Below the pieces are notes generated by a model, which ran no database searches, was not told the DNA's origin, and was given only the letters and a program-made list of their open reading frames with translations. Positions 23,454 to 32,801 of a DNA stretch of 64,000 bases are shown in pieces. The stretch comes from Aquaticitalea lipolytica (GTDB taxonomy: Bacteria; Bacteroidota; Bacteroidia; Flavobacteriales; Flavobacteriaceae): contig NZ_BMIC01000001.1 in NCBI RefSeq assembly GCF_014641635.1, positions 1,060,641 through 1,124,640 on the forward strand. Reading direction: 5' to 3'. A program made the translations under genes and the position numbers. Within the stretch, counting starts at the first letter, position 1, and each line of letters begins with the position of its first letter.

Positions 23454-26400
23454 CTATTCTTCTATAAGTTTTTCATTGAACTCATAGCTCTTATAATCCA
23501 CTTTAAAAAGCGCACTGTATACAGTAGGAATAAACAATAGTGTTATAACGGTCCCAAACAATAAACCCACCATGATTCCTATAGCCATTCCTTCCCACAT
23601 TTCTCCTCCAGAGATATATAGCGGCAATAAACCGAGTACTGTTGTAAATGTTGCTAAAAGTATAGGTCTGAATCGTTGCAAGCAAGCGGCGATTATGGCA
23701 TCTTGTTCTGTTCTTCCCAAATCACGCTGTTCAATTTCCATTCTATCAATAAGAACAATGGCATTGTTAATTACAATTCCTGCAAGGGATATTAAACCTA
23801 GAAAAGGCATAAATCCAAAGGCTTCACCAAATACTAATAAGCCAATCACCACACCAATGATACCTAAAGGAATAGTCATCACTACCATGGCCATTTTTCT
23901 AAAAGAATTGAATTGAATAATCAATAGCAGCACAATTATAAATCCTGATAATGGCAAATACCCAATGACGGATCCCATATTCTCTTCAGATTGCTTAGCC
24001 TCTCCGCCAAACTCATAACTATAATCAGAGGGCCAATTCTTTCTTTGCTCTTCCAGCCATGGTATAATTTCATTGATTATATCAGAAGAATTACCTTCAG
24101 GGCGTAAATCACTAGATATGATTACAGTTCTTACCAAATTAAAACGCTTAATTTTTGAGTATTGCCACATAGGGACTATAGATGCTACTTGTAACAATGG
24201 CACAGTCCTCCCAGTTGTCTGCGAATAAACATTTAGTGTTTCAAGCGAAGCCAAAGATTGTTGCTGATTGTCATCACTACGCATAACTATTGGTATGGAT
24301 TTATCATCCTCTCTATACTCTCCCGTCTGAAAACCATCTAAAACGGTAAGCAATGAAGTTGCGATATCCAAGCTTGTGATTCCTGCTGATTGAGCTCTGT
24401 TTTGGTCTATTTCAATAATAAATTTCTTGCTTTTAGGGCCCCAATCGTCCTTGACATTTTTTGTGCCACTAATGCTGGACAATTTTAATTTTACTGCCTG
24501 ACTAATCTGAGACAATTCATCAAAATTATTGCCAGAAACTTTAATCTCAATAGGTATGCCGCCGCCACCAGCAGATAAAGCCCCGACTTTAATATCAGCA
24601 TTAGGAAAGTTTTTGAATGCAAAATCATCAATTTTGGCAATCATCTTATTATTTTCATTGAAAGATGATGTATTTATGAGAATGTGGGCATAGTTTGAAT
24701 TAGCTTCATCAGGTGTATATCCTAAATCATATGATTCTGGCCCTTCTCCTATGTAAGAAGACCAATCTAAAATTCCAGTCAATCGTTTGTTATTTACCTG
24801 CAATGAATCTGCTATATAGCTTTCAATTCGTTCCACAACCTCAGAAGTTCGCTCAATTTTGTTACCTTCTGGTAAGTTGATATCAACTGTGATCATATTA
24901 CGGTCACTATCTGGAAAAAACACGAAAGGTATTTTAGTGAATCCATATAGAGAAGCTAAAAAAATAAGAAAAATGCCAATTATCACTTTCCATTTGTTCT
25001 GTAGCGCAGTCAATATCATGTCTTTATAATAAATCTTCAACTTGTTAATGACAACATCTATGAATCCTGGCTTCTTTTCCGTTTTTGGAGACACCTTTAA
25101 AAATAGGTAACAAAACAATGTTATAACTGTGAGTGCAATAATCCAAGACGACAAAAGAGCAATGGTAATTACAACAAAAATTGGACCTACAATATCTCCC
25201 ATAGCTGTAGGTGATAGGTAAAATGCCAAAAATGCTGCCGATGTTGTTAATGTTGAAATCAATAAAGGCATCCATAATTCTGAAAATGCTTCTACCGTAG
25301 CTTTTTTTCTTTCTATGCCTTCCTCCATTTTTACCATAATGGTTTCTGCCACTACAATAGCATTATCAACAAGCATCCCTAGCGCCATAATCAAAGCTGC
25401 TAGGGTCACCTGGTTTAAGCCCATATTAATTACCCCCATAACCATTAATGTCATAATGGTTACTATTGGTATTAAACTAGCAATAACAAAACCTGTTCTA
25501 ATACCTAAGAAAATAAGCATGACGAGCAAAACAATCGCAATAGATTGCATCAGGTTTACAATGAAATCGTTTACCTTAAAATCTATATAATTATCTAATG
25601 ACGACACTCTTATCAGTTCTAATCCAACAGGCAACTTTTCTTGCCAATGATCAACCACCTTGTTAACTTCTTCACCCAACGCTATTACATTGGCATTTTC
25701 TTTTAGGTTCACGTGTAATGAAATAGCATTTTTACCATTGATACGTACTTCTTGAGAAGGTGGGTCTATATAGCCTTTTTTTACCGTTGTTATATCACCT
25801 AGTTTAATAAGCTGAGAACTGTTCTCGTTCCCTACGGAAATTAGCATGTTATCAATATCCTTTACAGAATTAAAATTTCCCGTTGGTTCCAAAATTATAC
25901 GCTCATCACCTAAATTAACTTGCCCGCCAGAGTTCAGAATATTAGTAGCAGCAATAGCCTGCTGAAGTTTGGAGGCCGACAAACCATATTCTTTTAATCG
26001 CGAATTTTCAAACTCTACAAAAACCCGTTCTTCTTGCTCACCACCAATTTCCACTTTGGCTGCATCCGGTAAGCTTATTAGTGCATCCTTTATATCATCA
26101 GCGTATTCTTTCATCTCTGCATAAGAATATCCATCAGATGTTAAACCAACCACAATGCCATAAACATCACCAATACCGTCATCGTTCAAAAAGGGAACTA
26201 CTCCTTCAGGTAAACCTTCCAATACATTTAATTTCCTACGCAATCTATCCCAAACAGATTGCATTTTCGTTGGAGGCACTTCATCCTTTAAGGTTACGCT
26301 TACCACAGACAATCCTGTTCTTGAGATACTGCTTACCTCTTTAAGTTCAGGTAATTCTTGAGCCGCTTTCTCAATTTTGTCTGTAACCAATTGCTCAACG

Positions 26401-26573
26401 CGTTCAGGGCTTGCCCCAGGAAATTCAGAAACAACAGTGGCTAAACGTACAGTATAAGGAGGCATGCTATCTCGGGACAAACCCGAATACATTACTAAAC
26501 CCATGAGCACGATTGTTGTCAATACCATGAAGATTATTCTGTTTTTGTCTATAGAAAATTGTGCTAGATTCAT
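23454..26573 (-). CDS. RND-family efflux permease (AcrB/HAE1-like)
   Basis: This 1039-residue inner-membrane transporter has a complete RND plan: TM1 at about 12-30, a large periplasmic loop, a TM2-6 block near 335-470, the second loop, and TM8-12 near 860-1010. The TM4 motif ALGMLVDNAIVVAE holds the proton-relay Asp. The second half has FLGLISLAGIVINNAIVLID (seen as GIVINNAIVLID). It exports drugs or other lipophiles using the proton gradient. It is the last gene of a three-gene operon (TolC-type, HlyD-type, RND), 16 nt after the adaptor gene. Confidence 0.93.
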   Translation of the reverse strand: MNLAQFSIDKNRIIFMVLTTIVLMGLVMYSGLSRDSMPPYTVRLATVVSEFPGASPERVEQLVTDKIEKAAQELPELKEVSSISRTGLSVVSVTLKDEVPPTKMQSVWDRLRRKLNVLEGLPEGVVPFLNDDGIGDVYGIVVGLTSDGYSYAEMKEYADDIKDALISLPDAAKVEIGGEQEERVFVEFENSRLKEYGLSASKLQQAIAATNILNSGGQVNLGDERIILEPTGNFNSVKDIDNMLISVGNENSSQLIKLGDITTVKKGYIDPPSQEVRINGKNAISLHVNLKENANVIALGEEVNKVVDHWQEKLPVGLELIRVSSLDNYIDFKVNDFIVNLMQSIAIVLLVMLIFLGIRTGFVIASLIPIVTIMTLMVMGVINMGLNQVTLAALIMALGMLVDNAIVVAETIMVKMEEGIERKKATVEAFSELWMPLLISTLTTSAAFLAFYLSPTAMGDIVGPIFVVITIALLSSWIIALTVITLFCYLFLKVSPKTEKKPGFIDVVINKLKIYYKDMILTALQNKWKVIIGIFLIFLASLYGFTKIPFVFFPDSDRNMITVDINLPEGNKIERTSEVVERIESYIADSLQVNNKRLTGILDWSSYIGEGPESYDLGYTPDEANSNYAHILINTSSFNENNKMIAKIDDFAFKNFPNADIKVGALSAGGGGIPIEIKVSGNNFDELSQISQAVKLKLSSISGTKNVKDDWGPKSKKFIIEIDQNRAQSAGITSLDIATSLLTVLDGFQTGEYREDDKSIPIVMRSDDNQQQSLASLETLNVYSQTTGRTVPLLQVASIVPMWQYSKIKRFNLVRTVIISSDLRPEGNSSDIINEIIPWLEEQRKNWPSDYSYEFGGEAKQSEENMGSVIGYLPLSGFIIVLLLIIQFNSFRKMAMVVMTIPLGIIGVVIGLLVFGEAFGFMPFLGLISLAGIVINNAIVLIDRMEIEQRDLGRTEQDAIIAACLQRFRPILLATFTTVLGLLPLYISGGEMWEGMAIGIMVGLLFGTVITLLFIPTVYSALFKVDYKSYEFNEKLIEE

Positions 26574-26589
26574 TTGGGTCGGGTTTTAA

Positions 26590-27675
26590 TTACTTCAACT
26601 TCACTTCTTGGCCGTCTAATAATATTTGTAAACCTGCTGTAGCAATTTTTTGTCCCGCTTCTAATCCGGAAACAATCTCAAAACCCTCAGTGTTTAAGTT
26701 GCCAATCTTTATTGGATGTTTTTTGACAATAGTTCTATTTTCATGTTCTACAATCAAGAATACAAATCGTCCATTACTATCTTCTCCAACCGCATTTGCA
26801 GGCACAACTAAAATATTGTCATATGTACCACTCTCCTTAAAATCGAAAGTTACATTAGCCGCCATGCCACTTTTTATTTCTTCACTAGTATTTACTAAGC
26901 GAATACGGATAGGGTATGTTGCTGTATTTATATCAACGGAAGGGGATATTTCTGTCACCTTGGCTTTAAAAACTTTACTTGGCAAAGAAGAAAAGTTCAC
27001 AAGAACTTCCATATCTTGTTTTACACCGTTAATTATACTTTCAGGTATTCCCAAGACTATTTCCATATCCACTCCTGCATTAAGGATTGCAATGGTCTGA
27101 CCTGGGCCAACATTTTCATCCATTTCGGCATTAACTGCTGAAATCACACCATCTGATGGTGCATATAGAAACCCAAAACGCACTTGTTCACGCTGAATGT
27201 CCACACCTCTTTGTGCAGATTGATAGCTTTCTTGGGCTGTTCTATAGGCATTTTTTGCGGATTCAAAATCACTTAAAGAAGAACTTCCTTTTTCATACAA
27301 TGAACGTATTCGGTTCAGGCTTAACTTTGCTGTATTCATTTGTGATTCTGCACTATTCAATTGTGTTAATGCTTGCTCATAAGCTAAGCGAGACTGCACA
27401 TTGTCCAACTTTGCAATTAATTGTCCTTTTTTTACTTTTTGCCCAAGCTTGATATCAAACAACGTTATTATTCCACTGTTCCTAAAACTTAAATTAATGA
27501 CTTTGTCCGTTTGAGCTGTCCCACTAAACGTCCTTATTTTCTCCCCTCCCGAATAGCCTATTTCCTGATACTTTACAGGTCGCACAGGCTTTTGTGTTTC
27601 TTGTTTCTTTTCTGAACAAGAAATGAGTCCAATTGCAAACAATGCAATCCAAAATGTATAGATTGTGTATTTCAT
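26590..27675 (-). CDS. RND efflux periplasmic adaptor (HlyD/MFP family)
   Basis: This 361-residue lipoprotein has lipobox LISC at about residue 20. The barrel-sandwich (lipoyl-like) halves are RVRPVKYQE.. and SDGVISAVNAEMDENV, flanking a coiled-coil hairpin (about 95-160). Beta-barrel and membrane-proximal domains follow. It bridges the permease and the TolC-type channel. It starts 14 nt after the TolC-type gene's stop, so expression is linked. Confidence 0.92.
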   Translation of the reverse strand: MKYTIYTFWIALFAIGLISCSEKKQETQKPVRPVKYQEIGYSGGEKIRTFSGTAQTDKVINLSFRNSGIITLFDIKLGQKVKKGQLIAKLDNVQSRLAYEQALTQLNSAESQMNTAKLSLNRIRSLYEKGSSSLSDFESAKNAYRTAQESYQSAQRGVDIQREQVRFGFLYAPSDGVISAVNAEMDENVGPGQTIAILNAGVDMEIVLGIPESIINGVKQDMEVLVNFSSLPSKVFKAKVTEISPSVDINTATYPIRIRLVNTSEEIKSGMAANVTFDFKESGTYDNILVVPANAVGEDSNGRFVFLIVEHENRTIVKKHPIKIGNLNTEGFEIVSGLEAGQKIATAGLQILLDGQEVKLK

Positions 27676-27689
27676 CTTAATATGATGTT

Positions 27690-30032
27690 TTATTCCTTAT
27701 TATTTAAAAATTCTAAAAAGCGCTGCTCAAATTTCTCATTGTCATCGTCTGAATTAAGTATAAAATAATAACCTAAAAAACGTTCCAAATGCAAAGAGCT
27801 AATTAAAAAACTGTATACAGCAGTCGTTCTTGCCAATTGTGCGTTTAAATAATTATTTTGAGCATCGATTAATTGGACTATATTGACAGCACCACTTGAA
27901 TATCCGGTTTGTGTAAGTTCTAGAGCCTCTTTTGCAGCTTCTTCTGATACTTTTGACAACTTAATGTTTGCCATTTCATTTATAACATTTAACACTGCCT
28001 TTCTCACATTGGCGGCAATTTCCAATTCAGTATTTTCCCTATTGATTTGTAGTTGGTCTTTTTGAATTGTTGCTGTTTGCTTATCAATATTATTTTTATT
28101 TTGGTTAAAAATGGGAACCGAAATATTTACGCCTACATTATAGTTCTCGTCTAACAAAGAAAAACCTTGAATTGGTGTACTACCTGCCCCGCTCCGGCTA
28201 AAGATTCTATTGAATTGCCCCTGCAAACCTACGGTTGGCAAAAAGCGGCCTAAGCCACTTAGCTTGATACTTCTATCTATGGCTTCCATATTATAGTTAA
28301 TGGATTTAAGCTCGGGGGCATTTTTTTTTGCTTCTATAACAAGAAATTCTATAAAATGTTCCCTGATATTAGGGCTATCTAAGAAATTGGAAAAATGCTC
28401 ATAATTGTATTTTTGGAAGACTCCTTCATTCAAGGCCACTTCTTCAATTCCAACTTTGTCACCAATATTATTGTTTAAAAGCTGGTTGACATTGACAAAT
28501 CCTTCCTCTAAACTATTTATTGCCTTAATCAACTCTAATCTGTTTTGCGCCATCTCACTTTGAAAACGCAACATATCAGACTTTCCTGCTTCCCCTGCAT
28601 TATAGTTTTGTTCTGCTATCTGAAGATTCTTTTTAGTGAGTTCTAAATTGCTTACTTGAATTTGCTTATTTGCATTTAAAATCAAAATTGTAAAGTAATT
28701 ACTTGAAGCACTAAAAATGGCATCTAATTGTGCCGCATTAAAGTTTTCTTGTTGGGCTTTCTGCAATTTTTTTTGAATAGCGATGTTTGCACTTGCTCTT
28801 GCAGAAAAAATTGTTTGATTCAAAGTGATATTTCCAGTTGTAGAATACTCTGCGTTTTGGCCAAAGCTATTTTCTGCCATGTCGGGATCCACGTAAGTAC
28901 CCATTCCTCCAATCGTTAAATTAGGCAGATAATCACTTTTTGCCTTTTTCACCTCCTGCTGACTTAATTCTATTTCCTTTTGATTTGATTGCAAGAAAAG
29001 ATTGTTTTCAAGCACCTCATCTATAAGTTCAAATAAATTGTATTTTTCCTTTGATGATAGATTCTTAAACCCTCCCACAAAATGCGCATCAGCCATCAAG
29101 CTGTATTTAATAGGGACATCAATTAAATCAGCTGTATCGAAATTAATACTTAACTGATTTGTAAAATCAATATAAATTGGCATATCCTCCAACGGTGTTC
29201 CATTTATATAAGTTTCAATAGTTAGTGAGATTCTCCGAAAAAATTGATCGAAATTATCCTGATTTTGATAAGTAGCCATTAAGCCACCTTCAACTTGTTG
29301 TACGTCATTCAATGTAAAGGAAGGTATTTTTTTATCTATTAAAACCTGTGCTAGGGTACCAACTTCTTCATTGGAAAGAAAAAACCCACCAGCAAGGTAT
29401 AAAGCATCTACATTGTCTAAATTAGATGTAATATCATCGATTGTTGTGAAGGGAATAATTTGGTATTGAGACTTTAATTCTCGCAAAGCATCATCGAAGA
29501 TTTTTTCGAATGGAAGAGTTGAAACGACCTCTTTGTCCAAGGCAATTCCAACTTTACTGAAACCACTTATCTCATGCAACATTTTCAAATCATCTCTGTA
29601 TGATTCTTTTTCAACTAGATACGCAAGGTTTTTAATACCAGAGGTTTTGTTTGTTAAATCAACATTTAACAAATCGCTATTGACCGCCCCAAAGACAATT
29701 GTAGGTTTTATGAATGACTCTATCTGGCTTATAAATTGATTGTTGATAATGCCAAATACTAAAATAATATCTGTTTCATTTTCAAGGATTTTTTTATAAT
29801 TCAATTCTGCCAGCTCGAAATTAAATTCATTAGCTAGAATATTTTTTTCTAAAAAATGAATGTTAGCATCCTCACCGACAACAGCTTTGACTTCATCCTC
29901 TAAACGTTCAAGCAGTGAATTGATTTTTTTGTTTCTATTATCTAAAAGGATACCAATGTTATAGTCCCGTTTAATTTGAGAATTGCCAATTCCATAGAAA
30001 ATGAGAAAGAAAATTATTATTAGTTTTTTCAT
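27690..30032 (-). CDS. TolC-family channel with an N-terminal substrate-binding-like domain
   Basis: This 780-residue protein has a signal peptide (about 1-18, ending GNSQ). Residues about 20-320 look like a periplasmic ABC-type substrate-binding fold (YNIGILLDNRN, DIILVFGI, VDALYLAGGFF, KKIPSFTLND). Residues about 340-770 form a TolC outer-membrane efflux protein with two repeats and a closing QLIDAQNNYLNAQLA motif. A normal TolC is about 430-490 residues, so the extra 320 are a fusion. It heads the RND operon. The front domain may capture or present a substrate in the periplasm; the ligand is unknown. Confidence 0.85.
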   Translation of the reverse strand: MKKLIIIFFLIFYGIGNSQIKRDYNIGILLDNRNKKINSLLERLEDEVKAVVGEDANIHFLEKNILANEFNFELAELNYKKILENETDIILVFGIINNQFISQIESFIKPTIVFGAVNSDLLNVDLTNKTSGIKNLAYLVEKESYRDDLKMLHEISGFSKVGIALDKEVVSTLPFEKIFDDALRELKSQYQIIPFTTIDDITSNLDNVDALYLAGGFFLSNEEVGTLAQVLIDKKIPSFTLNDVQQVEGGLMATYQNQDNFDQFFRRISLTIETYINGTPLEDMPIYIDFTNQLSINFDTADLIDVPIKYSLMADAHFVGGFKNLSSKEKYNLFELIDEVLENNLFLQSNQKEIELSQQEVKKAKSDYLPNLTIGGMGTYVDPDMAENSFGQNAEYSTTGNITLNQTIFSARASANIAIQKKLQKAQQENFNAAQLDAIFSASSNYFTILILNANKQIQVSNLELTKKNLQIAEQNYNAGEAGKSDMLRFQSEMAQNRLELIKAINSLEEGFVNVNQLLNNNIGDKVGIEEVALNEGVFQKYNYEHFSNFLDSPNIREHFIEFLVIEAKKNAPELKSINYNMEAIDRSIKLSGLGRFLPTVGLQGQFNRIFSRSGAGSTPIQGFSLLDENYNVGVNISVPIFNQNKNNIDKQTATIQKDQLQINRENTELEIAANVRKAVLNVINEMANIKLSKVSEEAAKEALELTQTGYSSGAVNIVQLIDAQNNYLNAQLARTTAVYSFLISSLHLERFLGYYFILNSDDDNEKFEQRFLEFLNNKE

Positions 30033-30341
30033 TTGGTTTTTTATTTAGAAAAACGAAACATTTATAACTAGCACAATAATGAACATATGCTATTATTGTA
30101 ACTTTTTCGATTGGTAATTTAACAAAATTTTTGGAAAAACAAATTAAAATATTTGCCCATTTCTTTACTTAAACTATCAATTTGAAACCAATTGACGCGA
30201 TTTCCTTTAGATACATATTTAGCAACAAATAATTTAAAATGTTATGCGCAAGGTGTACCCTTCATAAAATAAACAATGTAAACTACCCCATTTAAATCAT
30301 AAAAGTTGAAAATCTTTTTTGGTTTTTCATGTGAGCAAAAG
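30033..30341. other. Intergenic gap between the TolC-type and ParB-like genes
   Basis: These 309 AT-rich nt should contain the RND-operon promoter, but no -33/-7 pair is clear. No ORF, hairpin terminator or repeat is seen. Confidence 0.4.
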
Positions 30342-32129
30342 CTAATCGTTTAATTCTTGAATTTTCTTTTCAAGAACAGCGATACGCTCTTTCAAACGTG
30401 TTTCACGCTTGTCCCGTTTTTCGGTATATTCCTTTTCAATTACTGCAATCTTCGATTTGAAGTATCCCTGAATGGCATTATAGAATGAAATGTTCGTCAG
30501 GTTATTAACGTGATTGCTTTCACCAAAATGCACTTGCTTTGTAAGCAGGTACCGTATTAGCTTATGAAAAACATCTTTCTTGAAATTTTTCTTGAAATGT
30601 TCAACAGTTTCCACTTCTGTCATCTTTGAAGTACCCGTCAGCAGTTTGGAAAAATACTTCTGACGACCCATATAATCCACATTGTTTTCAAAAAGTGAGA
30701 TTGAAAAGGCGACCATTTCATCCACAGACAGTGCTTTCTTGGTATTGATATAATCGGTTTCACGAATCATCTGTACCACTTCTTCAAACTGCTTGTTGTT
30801 CTCAATCTGTTTTTTGCGGATTTCTCGCTCATTAATTTTGATGATTTGTTCTTGGGGTGTACAATCTGCCATTTTCCTGTTGGCCAATGGTGCAGAATAT
30901 TCAGTGGAATCGTTCTCTGTCTCCTCAATAACTTTTACGAAAGCATTTTTGTGTTGGTAGGTTTCAGTATTGAAAACGATACCATTCACGAAGCCGTTGT
31001 CCTTGGCTGAATTGTACATTTCCAGGTCATCTTTATAGCTCTGTATAGCTTCGTCCAATTCTGCTTTCAGTTCATCCTCGGAATAATCATAATGCTGGTA
31101 TTCAACCTTTATGGCATCCATTGTTGGTTCAGTAGGACATTCTATGATTTCGACATCATCCAGCAAATAGACTTTCAATCCATTACTTTCAAGTTGGGAA
31201 ATGACCAGTTGGTTGTTTTCTTCATCTGCCCAATACTGTCGTATTCCAGGAATCAACAGAACGCTTTCTTTCTTGGATTTTTCAATGAGGTTCAAGAACG
31301 ATTTGGACTTTTTCGTTTCAAAACAAGCCGATTTGGTGCAGACCATTTTACCTTCGCCAAAAAGATTCCCTTGATTTGCGGCATTGAACGGACATTCTAC
31401 ACAGGTACCAGATTTTAAAACCAAGGTTTTATCTGCAACATCAAAAGGTGCTTTTTCTAAATCGTAGGTCTGGTTGTTTATCATTCGGTTTATCTGATGT
31501 GCGTTGAATTCTTCGCCCATCGTTTCCAGCATCATCTGCTGCTCTTCTGGCTCAAAGAGCGCAACGCCAACACCTAATGAAATGGTCATTTCACCGCTGC
31601 GAACAAAGTGTTTGAAGCCATCAATCAATCCGGAAAGCTTTAAGCGTTGTCGAATAAAATTGTCTGTTCTTCCCAAACGCTTCGCGATTTCTGACGGGGA
31701 ATACTTCTCGTTTAAATAGGCTATTGCATCAGCTTCTTCTGTAGGTTCAACATCCTGTCGTTGTAGGTTTTCGATAATTTGAACTTCGAGAACCTCATTG
31801 TTCTCATAGGTTCTCACGATACAGGGAATAGTTTTCTTTTTGGCCAGCATACATGCTCTGTAACGACGTTCGCCCATTACGATTATAAAATCCCTTCCAG
31901 ATTTTCTTACCGTTATGGGCTGTAATACACCGTGCGCTTTGATGCTTTCTGAAAGTTGGCTCAGCAATTTTTCATCAAAGGTTTTTCTTGGCTGGTCTGG
32001 GTCTGGCTTGATTTTGCCAATGTCCAGGTTCTGGATTTGAATTGTTTGTACTTTCTTTCCATTCACTTCTTTGTTCGCTGTAGTCGTTTTACTTCTACGC
32101 ATTCTTGTGGTACTCGCTTTTGTTGTCAT
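30342..32129 (-). CDS. parB: ParB/RepB/Spo0J-family partition protein, long form
   Basis: This protein of about 595 residues has the ParB N-domain (IKPDPDQPRKTFDE, HGVLQPITVR, GERRYRACMLA, IIENLQRQDVEP) and the KorB/ParB HTH (SPSEIAKRLGRTDNFIRQRL seen as EIAKRLGRTDNFIRQRL). A Cys-rich segment follows (CVECPF..., KMVCTKSACF) that could bind a metal. The last 300 residues, unlike chromosomal ParB of about 300, are unassigned and end in a coiled coil. No parA is adjacent. The ATG at 32129 is preferred over a TTG 9 nt upstream. It lies at the element end next to tRNA-Leu and probably stabilises the circular form or acts as a regulator. Confidence 0.85.
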   Translation of the reverse strand: MTTKASTTRMRRSKTTTANKEVNGKKVQTIQIQNLDIGKIKPDPDQPRKTFDEKLLSQLSESIKAHGVLQPITVRKSGRDFIIVMGERRYRACMLAKKKTIPCIVRTYENNEVLEVQIIENLQRQDVEPTEEADAIAYLNEKYSPSEIAKRLGRTDNFIRQRLKLSGLIDGFKHFVRSGEMTISLGVGVALFEPEEQQMMLETMGEEFNAHQINRMINNQTYDLEKAPFDVADKTLVLKSGTCVECPFNAANQGNLFGEGKMVCTKSACFETKKSKSFLNLIEKSKKESVLLIPGIRQYWADEENNQLVISQLESNGLKVYLLDDVEIIECPTEPTMDAIKVEYQHYDYSEDELKAELDEAIQSYKDDLEMYNSAKDNGFVNGIVFNTETYQHKNAFVKVIEETENDSTEYSAPLANRKMADCTPQEQIIKINEREIRKKQIENNKQFEEVVQMIRETDYINTKKALSVDEMVAFSISLFENNVDYMGRQKYFSKLLTGTSKMTEVETVEHFKKNFKKDVFHKLIRYLLTKQVHFGESNHVNNLTNISFYNAIQGYFKSKIAVIEKEYTEKRDKRETRLKERIAVLEKKIQELND

Positions 32130-32492
32130 AATACTCAAATTTTAGATTAAACAATATTTGAGCAGAAACCAAACTGAAGATAAAATCTTGGCTCAAAAGG
32201 AAACGGAATAAATTAGTAAAGGCAGAAGTGATGGCTTTATGCCGTAGTCTTTTGATGCAAATATTTTACGAGTTTAACTTGCGGGGATATTGCACAAATA
32301 AATACATTTCATATCGCGGATATAAAGAAGAGAACTAGTAAAAAATATTATTTCGAGCATAAGTAAAATAATATTTTCTACCAATTGAAAGCATATAACA
32401 TTAATCAAAATGGGAAGAGAAAAAAAGTAAAATGTTGTACCTATGTTGTACCTGAAGAGAAATTTAGCAACAAAAACCACTCTATTTAAAAT

Positions 32493-32522
32493 AAAAAAGC
32501 CGAAGATTTCTCCTCGGCTTTT
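32493..32522 (-). terminator. Terminator of tRNA-Leu
   Basis: On the minus strand AAAAGCCGA pairs with TCGGCTTTT around a short loop, followed by a T-run. It begins 3 nt after the tRNA 3' end. Confidence 0.8.
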
Positions 32523-32524
32523 CG

Positions 32525-32606
32525 TGCGGGCGAAGGGACTCGAACCCCCACACCTTGCGGCATCAGATCCTAAGTCTGACGTGTCTACCAATTCCACCAC
32601 GCCCGC
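32525..32606 (-). tRNA. tRNA-Leu(UAG), likely integration target
   Basis: The 82-nt gene folds as a class II tRNA. The acceptor stem GCGGGCG/CGCCCGC is perfect, the D-arm includes GAATTGGTAGACAC, the anticodon stem TCAGA/TCTGA encloses CTTAGGA with anticodon TAG (32570-32572 on the plus strand), a short variable arm follows, and the T-arm has GGTTCGAGTCC. CCA is not encoded. Its 3' end points towards the conjugative element, as expected if the element integrated there. The matching att copy at the other end would be outside the window. Confidence 0.95.
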
Positions 32607-32643
32607 ATTTTAACAATATTTTAAGAACCTATACTTGGTTAAA

Positions 32644-32682
32644 TCCTAAGTCTAGCGTGTCTACCAATTCCACCACGCCTGC
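32644..32682 (-). pseudogene. Degenerate 5' half of a second tRNA-Leu
   Basis: A 39-nt stretch repeats the acceptor 5' strand, D-arm and anticodon 5' side of the intact tRNA-Leu with about four changes, in the same direction, 38 nt upstream of it. The rest is missing. It is either a decayed tandem tRNA or a scar of earlier recombination at this site. Confidence 0.85.
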
Positions 32683-32708
32683 ATCAGGTCCGATTATTAT
32701 CGGGATGC
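32681..32708. repeat. Palindromic unit CCGAT-TATT-ATCGG
   Basis: An inner CCGAT/ATCGG stem and an outer GCATC/GATGC stem flank the truncated tRNA copy. The inner stem shares its ends with the 21270-21287 palindrome. It is probably a dispersed flavobacterial palindrome. Confidence 0.4.
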
Positions 32709-32772
32709 AAATATAAAAATTACTTTCAATATACAAACGTATCTTTTAAGAAAAAAGTTATCACGGATTTTG

Positions 32773-32780
32773 TATTTTTG
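32773..32780 (+). promoter_or_regulatory. -7 box for the dipeptidase gene
   Basis: TATTTTTG fits TAnnTTTG and lies 21 nt before the ATG at 32802, which rules against the upstream TTG start inside the promoter. Confidence 0.5.
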
Positions 32781-32801
32781 AATCAATTTGAAAATATAAT
32801 T

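Noticed and set aside
32274-32600. Minus-strand ORF of 108 residues starting MVELVDTSDL
   Set aside because: It is the translation of tRNA-Leu and its flank, a well-known false ORF.
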